Assembly: GCA_021740915.1 (NCBI GenBank)
Contig: JAIOYW010000003.1
Span: 217,056-281,055 of the forward strand
Source of the DNA: Ignavibacteriales bacterium
GTDB taxonomy: Bacteria > Bacteroidota > Ignavibacteria > Ignavibacteriales > Melioribacteraceae
Direction: 5' to 3'
DNA: 64,000 nt
The notes beneath the pieces were generated by a model that ran no database searches, was not told the DNA's origin, and saw only the letters and a list, made by a program, of their open reading frames with translations. Positions 28,367 to 35,952 of the stretch are shown one piece after another. The stretch's first letter is position 1. Every line of letters starts with the position of its first letter. The translations under genes and the position numbers were made by a program.

Positions 28367-29118
28367 ACGTACTTTTCAGCCGTTACCATTATGCTGGTTG
28401 CCAAAAATGGTATTCTTGTTGTATCCCCCCGGAAAATAAATTTCTGCATAAATGATTTGAACTTTCCGTCCTTCAGTACATCAAGCGGCGCTGTAATATA
28501 TTTTGTGTCTGTGACAGTAAGCCCGGCTTCAGTAAGTACGTTTTTAATTTTGTGTTTTGTGTAAATCCTTGCATTCGCATAACGTTTATGAATAAAAGAA
28601 GGCAGCCACGAAAAGAACGGGACACGGTTCCAGGGTAGAAGGGGCAGGGATGCGCCGTGAGTCTCAAAAATCCACCACTTATTGGGCACCGTAAAAACAG
28701 CTTTACCACCGGGTTTCAGCAGGTCGGCTATTTTTTTTACGTTTTTTTCTTCACGGAGATGTTCAACCACTTCAAAACAGATTATTCGCGGGAATTGCTC
28801 CAACTTGACGTTTTCGGTCTCAATATCAATCCGCCTGAAGTAATATGTATCCACTTTTCCAAATTCCATCATACGCAGGAATGCGGTTTCATTGTCCGGA
28901 TCGATATCCATTCCGTTAACAGTTCTGAAATATCCTGCGAGCAGCATCGAGGAGGCTCCGTTGCCGCATCCGAAATCGAGCAGATCGAGGTCAGGGTCAC
29001 AGAAAGATGGAATATCTTTTACGACACGGACTCTGCGCTTAACGATCAGATCTTTAAGCTCAGCAGGTTTGCCAAGATAATGTCCTCCGCGAAAGCGTTT
29101 TTGATCAATATATGTCAT
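28363..29118 (-). CDS. Class I SAM-dependent methyltransferase
   Basis: The 251-residue protein contains DLLDFGCGNGASSMLL, the glycine-rich SAM-binding motif I. An acidic residue at the end of strand 2 (NGMDIDPDN) and motif II/III-like IICFEVVEHLREEKN with LLKPGGKAVFTVPN follow. This is the UbiG/Methyltransf_11 type. Cotranscription with a GT2 gene and a Wzx-like gene suggests a glycan or lipid-linked sugar substrate. It is the last of three tightly packed genes (31372 down to 28363). Confidence 0.8.
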   Translation of the reverse strand: MTYIDQKRFRGGHYLGKPAELKDLIVKRRVRVVKDIPSFCDPDLDLLDFGCGNGASSMLLAGYFRTVNGMDIDPDNETAFLRMMEFGKVDTYYFRRIDIETENVKLEQFPRIICFEVVEHLREEKNVKKIADLLKPGGKAVFTVPNKWWIFETHGASLPLLPWNRVPFFSWLPSFIHKRYANARIYTKHKIKNVLTEAGLTVTDTKYITAPLDVLKDGKFKSFMQKFIFRGDTTRIPFLATSIMVTAEKYV

Positions 29119-29123
29119 TATTA

Positions 29124-30017
29124 TTACCGGAAATAGTTAAGTATTCTTTTTATAGGTGTGGGCTTGAAAAAACGCTGCACTTCTTCCATGATTTTTTCAT
29201 CGATGTAAATTTTATCAGGAAGTTCAGCAAAGTATTTTTCCGAGATCTCGACATCATAAATTGAAGTTTTTCTCATATGTGTGCCGCTCTGATCTGCGCC
29301 GGTATTTCTCACGAGAGGAATGACGGGAGTAAGGCATAATCCATTGTTCTTGTAGTGAGTGTAAGCCCAGCGTATTGCCCAACTGTCAATCTCACCGTTC
29401 ATCTGCTTTTTCATCATCCTGCTGAGATCAGCGCCCCCCTTGTTGAATCCGGATTGTATCGCTTTATTGCTGCGGAACTCAGCGTAATCTCTCACTTCCC
29501 AGTCTGCGAGTGCCCAGCGGTCTCTCCAGGAAGCCCAGCCCCAGGAACTCGATCTGTGTGAAAAATAATAATTATTCTGATAATTTTCCGGGAAACGGAT
29601 CGGCACACCATAGCCGGAAACTGAAAAAACCTGATTGGTATTTTTGTACTTTGATAACGCTGAAACCATAAATTCGAGAAAATGAGGAGAAAATTCAAGA
29701 TCATCTTCAAGGATCACTGCCTGTTCGTATTCCATAAATACTTTATTCAGTCCGGATATCACAGAAGTTGCAAGCCCCATGTTCTTATCGTTTTTATGGA
29801 TTGTTACTTTCGCGAAATTCCTTGCCCCGGAAACAATATCTCTCACCGAATTTACTTTTAAGCTTTCTTCAGAATTGCGCGGTCCATCGGAAAATACAAT
29901 TAACTCATGCTTCCCGATACCGATATTTCTGCTTAATGAATCGACAGTCCTTTGCGTATGTTCGGGTCGCTTGAACACAAAAAGAACTACCGGAATTTCC
30001 TCAGCCCGCAGGATCAT
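29124..30017 (-). CDS. Family 2-like glycosyltransferase
   Basis: The 297-residue protein begins EEIPVVLFVFKRPEHTQRTVDSL, a GT-A nucleotide-binding start. It then shows FSDGPRN, NMGLATSVISGLN and the metal-binding site VILEDDLEFSP (EDD in place of DxD), as in GnT-I-like bacterial glycosyltransferases. A conserved tryptophan-rich segment WGWASWRDRW follows, typical of this subfamily. No membrane helices, so it acts at the cytoplasmic face. Its start overlaps the stop of the flippase-like gene by 4 bases, and the methyltransferase follows after 5 bases. Confidence 0.85.
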   Translation of the reverse strand: MILRAEEIPVVLFVFKRPEHTQRTVDSLSRNIGIGKHELIVFSDGPRNSEESLKVNSVRDIVSGARNFAKVTIHKNDKNMGLATSVISGLNKVFMEYEQAVILEDDLEFSPHFLEFMVSALSKYKNTNQVFSVSGYGVPIRFPENYQNNYYFSHRSSSWGWASWRDRWALADWEVRDYAEFRSNKAIQSGFNKGGADLSRMMKKQMNGEIDSWAIRWAYTHYKNNGLCLTPVIPLVRNTGADQSGTHMRKTSIYDVEISEKYFAELPDKIYIDEKIMEEVQRFFKPTPIKRILNYFR

Positions 30018-31372
30018 TTATTTGAATCACCAGAATATATTGATGTAAAATATTTTTTTAAGTGCATAAAAGCAAATGAAAATACTGTTGGCGCCAGCAA
30101 TGAATAGAAAAGCATTTTCGTTTGTCCCTTTGTTTTTCTCGAAACACCAATTGTCATCACTGCAAAAGTATATGCTGTAACAGTTGATATTGCTGCCCCG
30201 GTTATACCCAGCAGGGGAATAAGGAATAAGTTTAGTAAAACATTTATTGCGCCGCCGATAAGTGTTCGGACAAATGCAATTTTTGTAAGATTTTCTGCGA
30301 TAAGGTACTGCCCGGAAGCAACCCCAAGTGACACAAAAATTCCACCCCAGATATAAATACTCAAAACAGGTGCAGCTTCCGCAAATTTGGCTCCATAGAG
30401 AATATTTATTATGTCTCCGGCAAAAATTGTTACAGGGACAGCAATTAATATCGCTGAGAGCGAGAGCAGGTCATACAGCTTTTGCAGCCGGTTCAGATAG
30501 AATTCGTTGCTGATTTTTCTTGCATTTATTATCGCGGGGAACAATGATGTTGTTATCGACATTGGTATAAAATACCACGCCTCACATATTCTTACTGCAG
30601 CCGAATAATAGCCGACGTCTTCCGCAGTAAGCATCTTGTTAATCATTATTTGCCCTGTTTTCATGTATATAGATACAGCAACTCCGGATAAAATTAAAGG
30701 CCACGAATCACGCAGCATCATCCCGGCAATGCTTTTATCGAAGGTCCATTCTTTAACAGAGAATCCCGACTGCCGGTAGATTAAAATAAGTCCTATGCAA
30801 AGAAAAAAACTTTCGAGAGCAACTGAGATTACAAACCAAATCAGCGGGAATTTAAATAACACAAAAATAATTTTCAGAATTGCCGAACCAAATAGTGAAA
30901 CAGATAATGGTATTACGGACTTTTTTGATTCTACGCGTGATTGGAAGAAGAAGTCAATAACATTAAACGACTGGAAAAAAAATCCAAATGCAATCAATGC
31001 TATGAAAATTTTGATATAATCTTTATCCTGAAATAAAAAGGAAGCAATCACTGCTGCGAGAAGGGCTGCTGCTGCTCCGGTCAGCCTTAAGAGGAAGACA
31101 GTGCCCATAATCCCGCTTTTTTTTTCGGGAGTATTTACGAGTTCACGGACAGCCAGCCTGTCAAGTCCCAGAGATGCTAATGCTCCGAATAATGAAGATA
31201 CACTGAGTGAATAGCTGTAATTACCGAACTGGTCGGGTCCAAGGTATCTTACAAGAATTATTCCAACGATAAAAGTGGTTAGAAGACGAAAGACCTTTTC
31301 AAAAACCATCCAGCTTGTATTAAGTAGATACTTTCTGAAGGCGCCGGATTTAAAATTCAGTTTAGTGCTCAA
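30014..31372 (-). CDS. Wzx-type polysaccharide flippase
   Basis: This protein of about 452 residues has 12-14 hydrophobic helices. The N-terminus KYLLNTSWMVFEKVFRLL and VGIILVRYLGPDQFGNYSY are characteristic of Wzx/RfbX O-unit flippases of the MOP superfamily. It would move a lipid-linked oligosaccharide across the inner membrane. The frame opens at TTG 31372 and no ATG lies close before the conserved NTSW segment, so a TTG start is likely. It heads a minus-strand operon with the GT2 and methyltransferase genes. I see no Wzy polymerase candidate among the neighbouring proteins. Confidence 0.85.
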   Translation of the reverse strand: MSTKLNFKSGAFRKYLLNTSWMVFEKVFRLLTTFIVGIILVRYLGPDQFGNYSYSLSVSSLFGALASLGLDRLAVRELVNTPEKKSGIMGTVFLLRLTGAAAALLAAVIASFLFQDKDYIKIFIALIAFGFFFQSFNVIDFFFQSRVESKKSVIPLSVSLFGSAILKIIFVLFKFPLIWFVISVALESFFLCIGLILIYRQSGFSVKEWTFDKSIAGMMLRDSWPLILSGVAVSIYMKTGQIMINKMLTAEDVGYYSAAVRICEAWYFIPMSITTSLFPAIINARKISNEFYLNRLQKLYDLLSLSAILIAVPVTIFAGDIINILYGAKFAEAAPVLSIYIWGGIFVSLGVASGQYLIAENLTKIAFVRTLIGGAINVLLNLFLIPLLGITGAAISTVTAYTFAVMTIGVSRKTKGQTKMLFYSLLAPTVFSFAFMHLKKYFTSIYSGDSNK

Positions 31373-31557
31373 TAATTTGAGAGACTTCCGTGTTTATTCA
31401 AAAACCGAAATATACATTCAGGAAAATTAAAAATTACTGCTTCAATATTTTTCTAATAGTTATGCGGGGGAAAAACGTTTTTGCCTGTTCTGATTTTTTT
31501 GGCTGGATTTTCATACTTTTACTATAATCTTTTAATAATATAATCTGGCTTATCAAT

Positions 31558-32358
31558 ATGCAGCTAATAATAAACATATACAGGTTTATCTTTGCCCGAC
31601 CAGTATTTATAAGGTTTAATTATATGTTATATAATCTTGTCCTTAGAAGTATTGGCGTACTGAATTTTGAAAACAGTAAGGTCAGCGGTGAGAAAAATCT
31701 TATTGAGAAAATTTATCCTAAGTTATTGAGCAGCCGGAATCCTGTAATATTTGATGTTGGCGCTAATAAAGGTGATTTTGCTGCAAAGCTGTTCGAGCAG
31801 TTCATTACCTCACAATATCATGCTTTCGAACCGCATCCTGAAACTTTTTCGAAATTAATTTCCAATACTACGGGAACAAAAATTTTATGCCATAACCTGG
31901 CACTCAGTGATACTAAAGGTGAATTAATTCTATACGACAGGGCTGATATTAACGGATCACCTCATGCATCGCTCCATAAAGAAGTTATTAGCCATATTCA
32001 TAAAAAAAACGTAACCGAAACAAAAGTAAAAGTTGAAACACTGGATGAGTTTTGTATTGCTAATTTGATACCTGCCATTGACATATTGAAAATCGATACT
32101 GAAGGAAATGAATTGCGAGTTTTGGAAGGAGCAAAAAATATGCTTTCTGAGAAGAAGGTCGTTTGTATTCAATTCGAATTTAATGAAATGAATATTATTA
32201 GCAAGACCTTTATGCGTGATATCAGGAAAGTTCTTACAGGTTATGAATTATACCGTTTACTTCCAGATTCATTGGTTAAATTGACAGATTACCCGGTGCA
32301 TTCTGAGATATTCGCTTTTCAGAATATTCTTGCTGTCCGTTCCGATATTAAATTTTAA
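31558..32358 (+). CDS. FkbM family methyltransferase
   Basis: The 266-residue protein has the FkbM pattern. A SAM-binding motif VIFDVGANKGDFAAKLF is followed by YHAFEPHPETFSKL, the acidic loop, and the FkbM core VKVETLDEFC with IDILKIDTEGNELRVLEGA. FkbM proteins O-methylate sugars or polyketides; beside glycosyltransferase and flippase genes a glycan substrate is likely. It is divergent from the Wzx operon across a 185-base AT-rich gap and stands alone. Confidence 0.88.
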   Translation: MQLIINIYRFIFARPVFIRFNYMLYNLVLRSIGVLNFENSKVSGEKNLIEKIYPKLLSSRNPVIFDVGANKGDFAAKLFEQFITSQYHAFEPHPETFSKLISNTTGTKILCHNLALSDTKGELILYDRADINGSPHASLHKEVISHIHKKNVTETKVKVETLDEFCIANLIPAIDILKIDTEGNELRVLEGAKNMLSEKKVVCIQFEFNEMNIISKTFMRDIRKVLTGYELYRLLPDSLVKLTDYPVHSEIFAFQNILAVRSDIKF

Positions 32359-32438
32359 GAGATAGATTGATTTGGTGTTTTTGAAAATCAGGTAGTATTT
32401 TCCAAAAGGAATTACTGATAAGTTTATAAATGCTTTTA

Positions 32439-33746
32439 CTAATTCTCTCCGATCAGAAGATTAATGTTCATCTCAAGAGGTTTTGAAGACTTTATGCCCA
32501 TATAATATATTCTTAATCCCTCTTCATTCAGTAAGATATTCGGGTAATTGATCTTTTCAATTCGATCAGAGTCGGCTGTTAATTTATAAACCGGATTCAA
32601 TGGCTCTTTCTGCCAGTTTATCCCGTCCAGCGAGTATGCAAATCCAAAAGCGTTGCTATGCAAAGTATTTGCATAGCACATAATAAAACCCGTTTCGGTT
32701 TTTGCAACAGAGCCTTTGATAATTCCGGGCTTTTCCCACTCGGCTTCGGGCTTCAGGATGGGTGTATTTTTAATTCTTGTAAATTTGTAACCATCTTCGG
32801 AAACTGCCAGCCCAATCCGATTATCATAGAATTCTGTTTTCCCTGAATAATATAAATAAAACCGGTTTTTAACTTGTAATATATTATCGGCAACAGGAAA
32901 CCTGTCCCATTGATCCTGGGCGCCGCTAAATACGGGCTCCGAATGTTTTGTCCAATTAATGCCATCGGAGGAAATCGCAAGTCCCACATCCCATCTCGAT
33001 GTTCTGTCTGCCCATCCGCCATAATACATTCTGTACTTATCTTTTACTTTAATTACAACCGGACTTGTCACACTCGACATATCCCACGTCCCGGAAGTAC
33101 CCGGTGTTAGTACCGGACCTGATCTGTCCCTCAGCCAGTTTATACCATCAAGCGAGGTGGCATAATAGATATAGCCCACTCCATCCTGGCTCTTAACTTC
33201 AAACCACATCTTATAAATCCCGCCGTCGAAGATAACGCAGGGATAAGTCATTCCGGATTTTTCTTCGGGATTGTCGTCTTTGCTGAGAACAGGGTTGCCG
33301 GGGTAATCTTTTAATACATACTTTTTATGCGGTACCTGAATATCAATGAGAAGCTTTCTGTATTTTCCCAGTTTCAGGTCAAGAATAAAATTGGTCGGGA
33401 TATGAATAAAATCGGGCAGTGAAAAATTCTTGGTGCCGCTGTAAAGTAAATTTCCCGAAATATCCTCAGTGTAAATGATAAGATTAAAAACAGTGTCAGT
33501 TATTTCCTCGAAGATAAATTCGTTTACGGAGCCCCTGGTTGAAAATTTCACTGTCTCGGTCATGTCGCTATTCGGGCCGTCAATTTTTGCGATTAATTTA
33601 TGCGTGTTCGCAGGAAAAATGTTCCGGTCGAACTGGAAGCGCAGACTAAAAACGGCTTCGTCACCGACCGAAGATGGCGTTAAAATAAAATGCGATGCAC
33701 TTAAGATGCTGATAATTAAAACTATTCCTATGACGGTTTTTTTCAT
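32439..33746 (-). CDS. Secreted five-bladed-propeller protein related to GH43/GH32/GH130-type glycosidases
   Basis: The 435-residue protein has a signal peptide or N-terminal anchor (about 1-22). A beta-sandwich-like domain follows to about 130, then a propeller in which blades end with variants of SLDGINW, SSDGINW and SEDGYKF. The residues YPCVIFDGGIYKMWFE and YRMYYGGW resemble the clan GH-F/J or GH130 active-site surroundings. I cannot identify a complete catalytic triad by eye, so a carbohydrate-binding role is also possible. It is a single gene on the minus strand next to a surface polysaccharide region. Confidence 0.65.
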   Translation of the reverse strand: MKKTVIGIVLIISILSASHFILTPSSVGDEAVFSLRFQFDRNIFPANTHKLIAKIDGPNSDMTETVKFSTRGSVNEFIFEEITDTVFNLIIYTEDISGNLLYSGTKNFSLPDFIHIPTNFILDLKLGKYRKLLIDIQVPHKKYVLKDYPGNPVLSKDDNPEEKSGMTYPCVIFDGGIYKMWFEVKSQDGVGYIYYATSLDGINWLRDRSGPVLTPGTSGTWDMSSVTSPVVIKVKDKYRMYYGGWADRTSRWDVGLAISSDGINWTKHSEPVFSGAQDQWDRFPVADNILQVKNRFYLYYSGKTEFYDNRIGLAVSEDGYKFTRIKNTPILKPEAEWEKPGIIKGSVAKTETGFIMCYANTLHSNAFGFAYSLDGINWQKEPLNPVYKLTADSDRIEKINYPNILLNEEGLRIYYMGIKSSKPLEMNINLLIGEN

Positions 33747-33889
33747 TTAATTGTCTGAAAAGAGGAAAATACCTTAAAGAAAATTATGTGTGGTCCACTG
33801 AGTTTAGTCTATCCGAAACATAAGAAGAATATACGATATTTTAAAGAATAAAATCTTTTATACAGAAAAGCTATTTACTCTGATTCCTT

Positions 33890-33919
33890 TTGACAACAAG
33901 CGGATTTTCAGTATTTTTG
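33890..33919 (+). promoter_or_regulatory. Bacteroidota-type promoter of tRNA-Lys
   Basis: TTG at 33890-33892, exactly 19 bases, then TATTTTTG at 33912-33919 reproduces the -33/-7 consensus TTG-N19-TAnnTTTG of the primary Bacteroidota sigma factor. Position +1 would fall at about 33923-33924, at the first base of the mature tRNA. Confidence 0.88.
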
Positions 33920-33923
33920 CGGT

Positions 33924-33996
33924 GCACCCTTAGCTCAGTTGGTAGAGCAGTAGACTCTTAATCTATTGGTCGGGGGTTCGAGTCCCCCAGGGTGCA
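33924..33996 (+). tRNA. tRNA-Lys (anticodon CTT)
   Basis: A complete cloverleaf can be drawn. Acceptor GCACCCT pairs with AGGGTGC, D-stem GCTC with GAGC, anticodon stem GTAGA with TCTAT (one G-T), and T-stem GGGGG-TTCGAGT-CCCCC. The anticodon loop CTCTTAA gives anticodon CTT for lysine. The discriminator is A. CCA is not encoded (CAAG follows), so it is added after transcription. The 73-base gene is followed by a run of seven T residues that may help termination. Confidence 0.95.
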
Positions 33997-34082
33997 CAAG
34001 TTTTTTTAGATAATTATTTTCTTTCCGGCAACTATTTCACCATTTTATTTTATAACCCTTATACATGCAATTATTATCAGAG

Positions 34083-34217
34083 ATGAAAAGCCGCACAAAA
34101 AATAATAAGAAAAAAATCAGAATACCTTTACCCGGGCAGCGACCAAAGATAAAGGATTCCGCAAAAACTTACAGCAGGGCAAGGGAAAAAACCGCCTTGA
34201 ATAAAGCCGGGAATTAA
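34083..34217 (+). CDS. Small basic protein, function unknown
   Basis: This is a 44-residue reading frame rich in Lys and Arg. It starts MKSRTKNNKKKIRIPLPGQ and continues RPKIKDSAKTYSRAREKTA. Short proteins with a KxRIPLPxQxPK core and basic tail are widespread in Bacteroidota, from memory, which supports a real gene. An in-frame ATG at 34065 would add six residues. Candidate roles are nucleic acid or ribosome binding, by composition only. It sits between tRNA-Lys and the RRM protein. Confidence 0.5.
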   Translation: MKSRTKNNKKKIRIPLPGQRPKIKDSAKTYSRAREKTALNKAGN

Positions 34218-34380
34218 GGCTAATTTTATTTTCGGATTATTTTGCTTATATTTAAATGTTGCTTCAAATTTTCCTCAGAATGAGCACACCTAATTAATTT
34301 ACATACAGAATGCTTCTTTGGTTTTTCCTTCTAAGTGCTCTGCAATTATTTACATACATAATATATCACAGGAAACTGTT

Positions 34381-34752
34381 ATGAATATCTACATTGGGAA
34401 TTTATCCCGGGAAACAACCGAAGGAGATTTACAGGAAATTTTCTCCGAATACGGAAAAATCAAAAGCGTCAAAGTTATTAAAGATATGTTCACAGGCGAA
34501 TCCAAAGGATTCGGATTTGTTGAAATGTTCAGTCAGACTGAAGGTCAGAAAGCTATTGATGAATTAAACGCAGCAGAATTTGACGGCAAAAAAATCACCG
34601 TTAATGAAGCTCGTCCGAAAACTGATAAACGCACAGGCGGCGGCGGATTTGGCGGCGGCAGGAATAACCACAGCGGCGGAAGCGGCGGCGGATCACGTCA
34701 TGGCAGAAGCGGCAGCGGCACAGGCGGCGGCGGCGGAAGAAGAAGCTGGTAA
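34381..34752 (+). CDS. Glycine-rich RRM RNA-binding protein
   Basis: The protein has 123 residues. I place the start at ATG 34381 because it begins exactly with MNIYIGNLSRETTEGDL and has AGGAAA ten bases upstream; the longer frame adds an unrelated leader. One RNA recognition motif (about 1-78) carries RNP2 (IYIGNL) and RNP1 (KGFGFVEM). The C-terminal tail (about 83-123) is almost entirely Gly with Ser, Arg and Asn, ending GGRRSW. This layout matches bacterial and cyanobacterial Rbp cold-induced proteins that bind RNA. A long AT-rich untranslated region upstream (34218-34380) could carry thermal control, but no element is clear. Confidence 0.92.
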   Translation: MNIYIGNLSRETTEGDLQEIFSEYGKIKSVKVIKDMFTGESKGFGFVEMFSQTEGQKAIDELNAAEFDGKKITVNEARPKTDKRTGGGGFGGGRNNHSGGSGGGSRHGRSGSGTGGGGGRRSW

Positions 34753-34763
34753 TTTTTGAGATG

Positions 34764-34785
34764 GGGCGCTACGGCGCCCTTTTTT
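34764..34785 (+). terminator. Rho-independent terminator of the RRM gene
   Basis: GGGCGC, loop TACG and GCGCCC form a perfect 6-bp GC stem followed by TTTTTT, 12 bases after the stop codon. Confidence 0.9.
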
Positions 34786-35136
34786 ATTTCGCCCGTTTAT
34801 TCACCTGAACTAAATACATTATCTCTTGTCTCCGTTTACCGAAGTCGCAAAATTGTCAATAGATTAGGATCCCAAAGAAACAAACTTGGAAAGTTCAATC
34901 TGCCCCGGGTATCCAGCGCCGTTTGGCAAAGCTTCCTCTTTTGGCAATCTGACAAATATCCTTTCTAAAATTAACAACGCTGCCTGAGAACGCGATATAT
35001 TCCCTGTCCCTGATAATCCTTCCTATTCGAAATCATCAGTTCTGTTATTATTGCTATTAAAATAACGCATGGCTATAAAGCTTAATAAGTCCAAATGTAA
35101 AAAGAATAATTTACCTTTTCTTCCTATATTTAGCTC
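34786..35136. other. Intergenic region without a gene
   Basis: I see no coding signal. TATATTTA just before ATG 35137 resembles a degenerate -7 box but lacks the final G and an upstream TTG. Confidence 0.4.
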
Positions 35137-35859
35137 ATGAGTGAATACATTTATGAACTGTTCGAACCCCTGCCGCGAAGCGGGCCCGGGAGCCGTGAAT
35201 CCACCCTGAGGGCTCTCAGTAAAATTAATCTGGTAAACCACTCTCCGTACATACTTGATGCTGGCTGCGCACAGGGGAAGCAGTCTGAAACTCTATCCGG
35301 GATTCCCGGATCGGTGATTTTCGGCATCGATCTGCACACAGGTTTTCTTAAATTGATCAATCGAAATAATTTCCCTCCAATGCATGTTATCTGCGCTGAT
35401 ATGTCTGCGCTTCCATTTTCCCGCAGTTTATTCGATCTTATATGGGCGGAGGGTTCAATTTATAATATTGGTTTTCAACGGGGACTCTCGTACTGGTTTG
35501 ATTACATAAAGCCCGGCGGATATATCGGCGTTTCTGAACTGACAAGGCTCAGGGATAATCCTCCGCAAGATTGCCGCGATTTCTGGGAGACCGAATATCC
35601 GGCGATCGGCAGTATCGATTCTAATCTTAGTATTATCAGGAACTGCGGTTACGAAATCATTGACCATTTTACCCTCCCTGATAGCGACTGGTTTAACGAT
35701 TTTTATGACCGGATGCCTGAAATAATCACCGGACTCCGTCTAAAATACAGCGGTATCCCCGAAGCTCTGCAATTCTTTGACCTCAGTCTGAAAGAAATAG
35801 AAATTTTCCGTTCTTGTTCTGATTTCTATAGCTACGTATTTTATATTATGAAAAAATAA
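35137..35859 (+). CDS. Class I SAM-dependent methyltransferase
   Basis: The 240-residue protein has motif I in YILDAGCAQGKQSETL, an acidic strand 2 end (FGIDLHTG), motif II in VICADMSALPFSRSLFDLIWAEG, and motif III in YIKPGGYIGVSELT. This is the Methyltransf_11/25 type. The N-terminus (YELFEPLPRSGPGSRESTL) recurs in bacterial small-molecule methyltransferases. Substrate unknown; it stands alone between the RRM and GH3 genes. Confidence 0.8.
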   Translation: MSEYIYELFEPLPRSGPGSRESTLRALSKINLVNHSPYILDAGCAQGKQSETLSGIPGSVIFGIDLHTGFLKLINRNNFPPMHVICADMSALPFSRSLFDLIWAEGSIYNIGFQRGLSYWFDYIKPGGYIGVSELTRLRDNPPQDCRDFWETEYPAIGSIDSNLSIIRNCGYEIIDHFTLPDSDWFNDFYDRMPEIITGLRLKYSGIPEALQFFDLSLKEIEIFRSCSDFYSYVFYIMKK

Positions 35860-35952
35860 GCAGTTCACAACTTTATCACACAAGAATTTACAATTTATAA
35901 GGGGTTACCCAAAGTGCATGCATTTATAAAAATTTCAAAATCAGGAAGATTT

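Noticed and set aside
33997..34082. Integration site at tRNA-Lys
   Set aside because: No integrase gene and no direct repeat of the tRNA 3' end were seen in the window.
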